A stretch of DNA of 64,000 bases from Chromobacterium haemolyticum. Its GTDB lineage: Bacteria > Pseudomonadota > Gammaproteobacteria > Burkholderiales > Chromobacteriaceae. The DNA lies in NCBI RefSeq assembly GCF_002081825.1, contig NZ_MUKU01000017.1, positions 1 to 64,000 of the forward strand, in the 5' to 3' direction. This document shows positions 59,303-64,000 of this stretch, in pieces (the stretch's first letter is position 1; each line of letters begins with the position of its first letter). A model generated the notes under the pieces. It made no database searches. It was given only the letters and a program-made list of their open reading frames with translations, and had not been told where the DNA came from. A program made the translations under genes and the position numbers.

Positions 59303-60985
59303 ATGGAAAAGGTGTGGCTCAAAAACTACCAGCCGGGCGTAGCTCATGAAATCGACATCAACCAGTTTCAGTCCGTGGTCGAGGTTTTCGACCGCAGCGT
59401 AAAGAAATTCCATGACCGCCCCGCTCTGGCCTGCATGGGCAAAGAGCTCAGCTACCGTGAGATGGATCAGCTCTCCGGTCAGTTCGCGTCCTATTTGCAG
59501 CATGAGTTGAAACTCCAGAAGGGCGACCGCGTGGCGGTGATGATGCCCAATCTGCTGCAATATCCGGTTGCGGTGTTCGGCACCCTGCGCGCCGGCGGCA
59601 CCGTGGTCAACGTCAACCCGCTGTACACCCCTCGTGAACTGGAGCACCAGCTAAAGGATTCCGGCGCGGAAACCATCGTGATCCTGGAAAACTTCGCCAA
59701 TGTGCTGGAGCAAGTGCTGCCGCGCACCCAGGTCAAGAATGTGATCGTGGCCTCCATCGGCGAGATGCTGGGCTTCGCCAAGGGCATGCTGGTCAACTTT
59801 GTGGTGCGCAAGGTCAAGAAAATGGTGCCGCCGTGGCAGCTGCCCGGCCATGTCCGCTTCAGCGACGCCCTGTCCCGCGGCGCGCGCGCGCCCTATCGTC
59901 CGGTGGAGCTCTGCCACGACGACATCGCCTTCCTGCAATACACCGGCGGCACTACCGGCGTATCCAAGGGCGCAATGCTGCTGCACCGCAATATCGTCGC
60001 CAATATGCTGCAGGCCGGCGAATGGGTGAAACCGGTTATCCGTCCGGGACAAGAGATCATCGTCACCGCGCTGCCGCTGTATCACATCTTCTCGCTGACA
60101 GCCAACCTTATGGTATTCACCGAGGTGGGCGCGCTCAACATTCTGATCACCAATCCACGCGACATCCCCGGCTTCATCAAGGAAATGGGCAAGTACCCGG
60201 TCACCTGCATGACGGGGGTCAACACCCTGTTCAACGCGCTGCTGAACAACCCCGAGTTCGCCAAGCTGAATTTCTCCACCTGGCGCCTGGCGTTGGGCGG
60301 CGGCATGGCGGTGCAAAAAGCGGTGGCGGACAAGTGGAAGCAAGTGACCGGCGTCACCCTGGTGGAAGCTTACGGCCTGACCGAAGCCAGCCCGGCCGTG
60401 TGCATGAACCCTCTGGACCTCCCCGCCTACAACGGCACCATCGGCGTGCCAGTGCCCTCCACCGAGATGCAACTGCGCGACGCGAACGGCAATGAAGTGG
60501 CCCCTGGCGAACAGGGCGAGCTGTGCATCCGCGGTCCTCAGGTGATGAAAGGTTATTGGAACCGCCCGGACGAAACCGTCAAGGTGTTGAGCCCGGACGG
60601 CTTCCTCGCCACCGGCGACATGGCCATGCTGACCGCGGACGGCTTCGTCAAACTGGTGGACCGCAAAAAGGACATGATTCTGGTGTCCGGCTTCAATGTT
60701 TACCCCAACGAGATCGAAGACGTCGTGGCCGGCCACGCCGGGGTGCTGGAAGTAGCCTGCATCGGCGTGCCGGACGACAAGTCCGGCGAAGTGGTCAAGG
60801 TCTTCGTGGTGCGCAAGGACCGCGCGCTGACGGAAAAGGACATCATCCAGCATTGCCGCGACAATCTCACCGGTTACAAAGTGCCCAAGCTGGTGGAGTT
60901 CCGCGACGAATTGCCCAAGACCAATGTCGGCAAGATTCTGCGCCGCGCGCTGCGGGACGAGAGCAGCAGCGCCAAACCCGCCTGA
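59303..60985 (+). CDS. fadD: Long-chain fatty-acid-CoA ligase
   Basis: A 560-residue protein. P-loop YTGGTTGVSKGAMLLH, A5 YGLTEASP, hinge GFVKLVDRKKDMILVSGFNV and the catalytic Lys in LPKTNVGKILRR. MEKVWLKNYQPGV aligns with the E. coli FadD start; an ATG 18 bases earlier is an alternative. The stretch GDRVAVMMPNLLQYPVAVFG is almost diagnostic for FadD. It activates long-chain fatty acids at the inner membrane for beta-oxidation. It stands alone with a terminator behind it. Confidence 0.94.
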   Translation: MEKVWLKNYQPGVAHEIDINQFQSVVEVFDRSVKKFHDRPALACMGKELSYREMDQLSGQFASYLQHELKLQKGDRVAVMMPNLLQYPVAVFGTLRAGGTVVNVNPLYTPRELEHQLKDSGAETIVILENFANVLEQVLPRTQVKNVIVASIGEMLGFAKGMLVNFVVRKVKKMVPPWQLPGHVRFSDALSRGARAPYRPVELCHDDIAFLQYTGGTTGVSKGAMLLHRNIVANMLQAGEWVKPVIRPGQEIIVTALPLYHIFSLTANLMVFTEVGALNILITNPRDIPGFIKEMGKYPVTCMTGVNTLFNALLNNPEFAKLNFSTWRLALGGGMAVQKAVADKWKQVTGVTLVEAYGLTEASPAVCMNPLDLPAYNGTIGVPVPSTEMQLRDANGNEVAPGEQGELCIRGPQVMKGYWNRPDETVKVLSPDGFLATGDMAMLTADGFVKLVDRKKDMILVSGFNVYPNEIEDVVAGHAGVLEVACIGVPDDKSGEVVKVFVVRKDRALTEKDIIQHCRDNLTGYKVPKLVEFRDELPKTNVGKILRRALRDESSSAKPA

Positions 60986-61009
60986 CGCATGCCGACACCA
61001 TGAAATCAC

Positions 61010-61041
61010 CGCCGCCCGTTCTGTTGGGCGGCGTTTTTTTT
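61010..61041 (+). terminator. Terminator of fadD
   Basis: CGCCGCCC (61010-61017) and GGGCGGCG (61026-61033) followed by eight T. Confidence 0.93.
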
Positions 61042-61110
61042 GGCCGTGGGACGGCTACACTTTAAAAAACCGCTTTATTGATAAACCTTGTCGCTTCCGG
61101 GTGCACGATT

Positions 61111-62244
61111 ATGTTGATGCTGCCGTTTTTCAAATTGATGGCCGAACGCCGCGCCAGCGATCTGTTCTTCACCAGCTTTTCTCCGCCGATGATCAAGCAG
61201 AACGGCGAACTGCTGCCGCTGAATGAAAAACCGCTGACCGCGGACATGGTCAAGCAACTGGCCTACAGCCTGATGAGCGAAGAGGAGATCAGCGTTTTCG
61301 AGCAGGAGCGCGAAATGAATCTGGGTCATCCCGTGCCCGGCCTCGGCAGCTTCCGCATTAATATTTTTTGGCAGCGCGGTTCGGTGGGCATGGTGGTGCG
61401 CTACATCCTGCCCAACATTCCTTCACTGGATCACTTGCAGCTGCCGCCGATACTCTGCGAACTGATCAAGCTAAAACGCGGTCTGATCCTGGTGGTCGGC
61501 TCCACCGGCTCCGGCAAAAGCTCTACCGTGGCGGCGATGCTGCAAACCCGCAACCAGAGCATGAGCGGCCACATCCTCACCGTGGAGGACCCGATTGAGT
61601 TTCTGTTCCGCCACGATAAATCCATCGTCAACCAGCGCGAGGTGGGCTTCGACACCCTCTCCTACGCCCGTGCGCTGAAGAACGCGATGCGGGAGGCGCC
61701 GGACGTGCTGATGATAGGCGAGATCCGCGACCCGGAAACCCTGACCCAGGCGGTCACCTACGCCCAGTCCGGCCATCTGTGCATTTCCACGCTGCACGGC
61801 AACAACAGCTATCACATGCTGAGCCGAGTCATCAATTTCTTCCCGGCGGAAAGCCGCACCGCCTTGTTGATGGACCTCTCCGCCGCGCTGAAGGCGGTGG
61901 TTTCGCAGCGCTTGATCCCCACCGTGGACGGCTCCCGAGTGCCGGCAATTGAAATCCTGATCAACACCCCTCGCATTTCGGAGTTGATCCGCAACGGAGA
62001 GATAGACAAAATCAAGGAGGCCATCGAAAGCAGCATGAGCGATGGTTCGCAAACCTTCGAACAGGCGTTGTACCGGCTCTACAGCACGGGGCGCATCAGC
62101 CTGGACGAGGCCCTGAGAAACGCCGACTCGCCCACCAACCTGTACTGGTTGATCAATCAGAGCAAGGAAAAAGCGGCGAGCGGCGACGATAAGCAAACCG
62201 GCGGCGAGCCGCCAAGCTTCGACAGCATCAAACTGGACCTGTAA
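61111..62244 (+). CDS. pilU: Type IV pilus retraction ATPase PilU-type
   Basis: A 377-residue PilT-family secretion ATPase: Walker A GSTGSGKSSTVAAM (130-143), Asp box VEDPIEFLF, Walker B APDVLMIGEIRDPET and His box GHLCISTLHGNNSYHML. The N-terminal KLMAERRASDLFFTSFSPP and the C-terminal tail beyond the ATPase core are more like PilU than PilT. It powers pilus retraction with PilT, which is not adjacent here. ATG 61111 was chosen; an upstream in-frame start has no family match. Confidence 0.9.
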   Translation: MLMLPFFKLMAERRASDLFFTSFSPPMIKQNGELLPLNEKPLTADMVKQLAYSLMSEEEISVFEQEREMNLGHPVPGLGSFRINIFWQRGSVGMVVRYILPNIPSLDHLQLPPILCELIKLKRGLILVVGSTGSGKSSTVAAMLQTRNQSMSGHILTVEDPIEFLFRHDKSIVNQREVGFDTLSYARALKNAMREAPDVLMIGEIRDPETLTQAVTYAQSGHLCISTLHGNNSYHMLSRVINFFPAESRTALLMDLSAALKAVVSQRLIPTVDGSRVPAIEILINTPRISELIRNGEIDKIKEAIESSMSDGSQTFEQALYRLYSTGRISLDEALRNADSPTNLYWLINQSKEKAASGDDKQTGGEPPSFDSIKLDL

Positions 62245-62251
62245 CCCACCC

Positions 62252-63732
<1,481 letters not shown>

Positions 63733-63753
63733 ACTGAAATTCCGGCTATGCTG

Positions 63754-63789
63754 AAACCGGTTGCGCCCGATTGGGCCAACCGGTTTTTT
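63754..63789 (+). terminator. Terminator of dapE
   Basis: AAACCGGTTG (63754-63763) and CAACCGGTTT (63777-63786), with GCCC/GGGC inside, followed by a T-run. Confidence 0.92.
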
Positions 63790-63879
63790 ACGTGAAGACG
63801 GCCCAGTCTGACGCAGTGCCGACGCTTCCCGTCTCCCGCCTGAATGCGCAGACCCCCAGCGAAAGGTATGATCCGAACC

Positions 63880-64000
63880 ATGGAAGTCGAAATCGCAAAA
63901 ATATTCATCGCGCTGCTGGTGCTGGTCAATCCGCTGGGCGCCATCCCCATCTTCATCAGCCTGACGCCCACCTCCAATCAATTGGAGCGCAAGAAGATCG
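63880..64000 (+). CDS. MarC-family integral membrane protein, N-terminal part
   Basis: Forty residues before the window ends: MEVEIAKIFIALLVLVNPLG then AIPIFISLTPTSNQLERKKI. The NPLGAIPIF block in the first membrane helix is the MarC/YhgN/YchE signature; the function of the family is unclear. An in-frame ATG at 63868 is an alternative start, and GAAAGG lies just before it. Confidence 0.8.
   Translation, partial: MEVEIAKIFIALLVLVNPLGAIPIFISLTPTSNQLERKKI

Overview
This is a GC-rich bacterial chromosome segment. The housekeeping block rpsO-pnp / truB-rbfA-infB-nusA-rimP, the two-subunit arginine succinyltransferase operon, a type VI secretion (T6SS) VgrG module, a chitobiase-type hexosaminidase and pilU all point to a betaproteobacterium. 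Chromobacteriaceae (Chromobacterium or a close relative) is my best guess. This is inferred from gene content and base composition only; no database was consulted.

Layout: (1) 1-6.8 kb, AT-richer than the rest: the 3' end of vgrG, a Tle4-like lipase effector, two Tli4-like immunity genes separated by the broken tail of a second effector, a lipoprotein and a small exported protein. (2) 7.0-10.6 kb: two alpha/beta hydrolases and a xylose-isomerase-like TIM-barrel enzyme, divergent from a TetR regulator, with a palindromic operator candidate between them. (3) 10.6-19.0 kb: an uncommon RiPP-type operon on the minus strand. It holds a 149-residue precursor with an NHLP/Os1348-like leader and a His/Asp-rich putative core, two radical SAM enzymes, two GYPxCC proteins, two HExxH proteins (candidate 2-oxoglutarate/iron peptide hydroxylases) and a third 2OG/Fe(II) oxygenase. 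(4) 19.3-26.5 kb: an ABC-F ATPase, a flavin amine oxidase paired with a ThDP-dependent enzyme, a divergent GTP cyclohydrolase I and a single-domain BLUF photoreceptor.

(5) 26.5-38.4 kb: a nine-gene minus-strand cluster built round the N-N bond (hydrazine) machinery: lysine N6-hydroxylase, FAD amine oxidase and a cupin-MetRS fusion, followed by an adenylating ligase, GNAT, alpha/beta hydrolase, JmjC/cupin oxygenase, ATP-grasp ligase and MFS exporter. A sigma70-like promoter with a palindrome over its spacer lies upstream. Two 112-bp inverted MITE-like repeats bracket the ATP-grasp/JmjC pair, and a 365-bp MITE lies at the downstream edge. (6) 38.6-44.9 kb: the arginine succinyltransferase operon astC-aruF-aruG-astD-astB without astE. 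(7) 45.2-49.6 kb: GH20 hexosaminidase, a DUF3313-like protein and an exported orphan. (8) 49.8-59.0 kb: pnp, rpsO, truB, rbfA, infB, nusA and rimP, with striking leader hairpins. (9) 59.3-64.0 kb: fadD, pilU, a YffB/ArsC-like gene, dapE and the start of a MarC-family gene.

The two regions most likely to hold undescribed biology are the RiPP-like operon, where three candidate iron oxygenases and two radical SAM enzymes face one precursor, and the hydrazine cluster, where the N-N toolkit known mainly from actinomycetes is joined to an ATP-grasp ligase and a JmjC hydroxylase.
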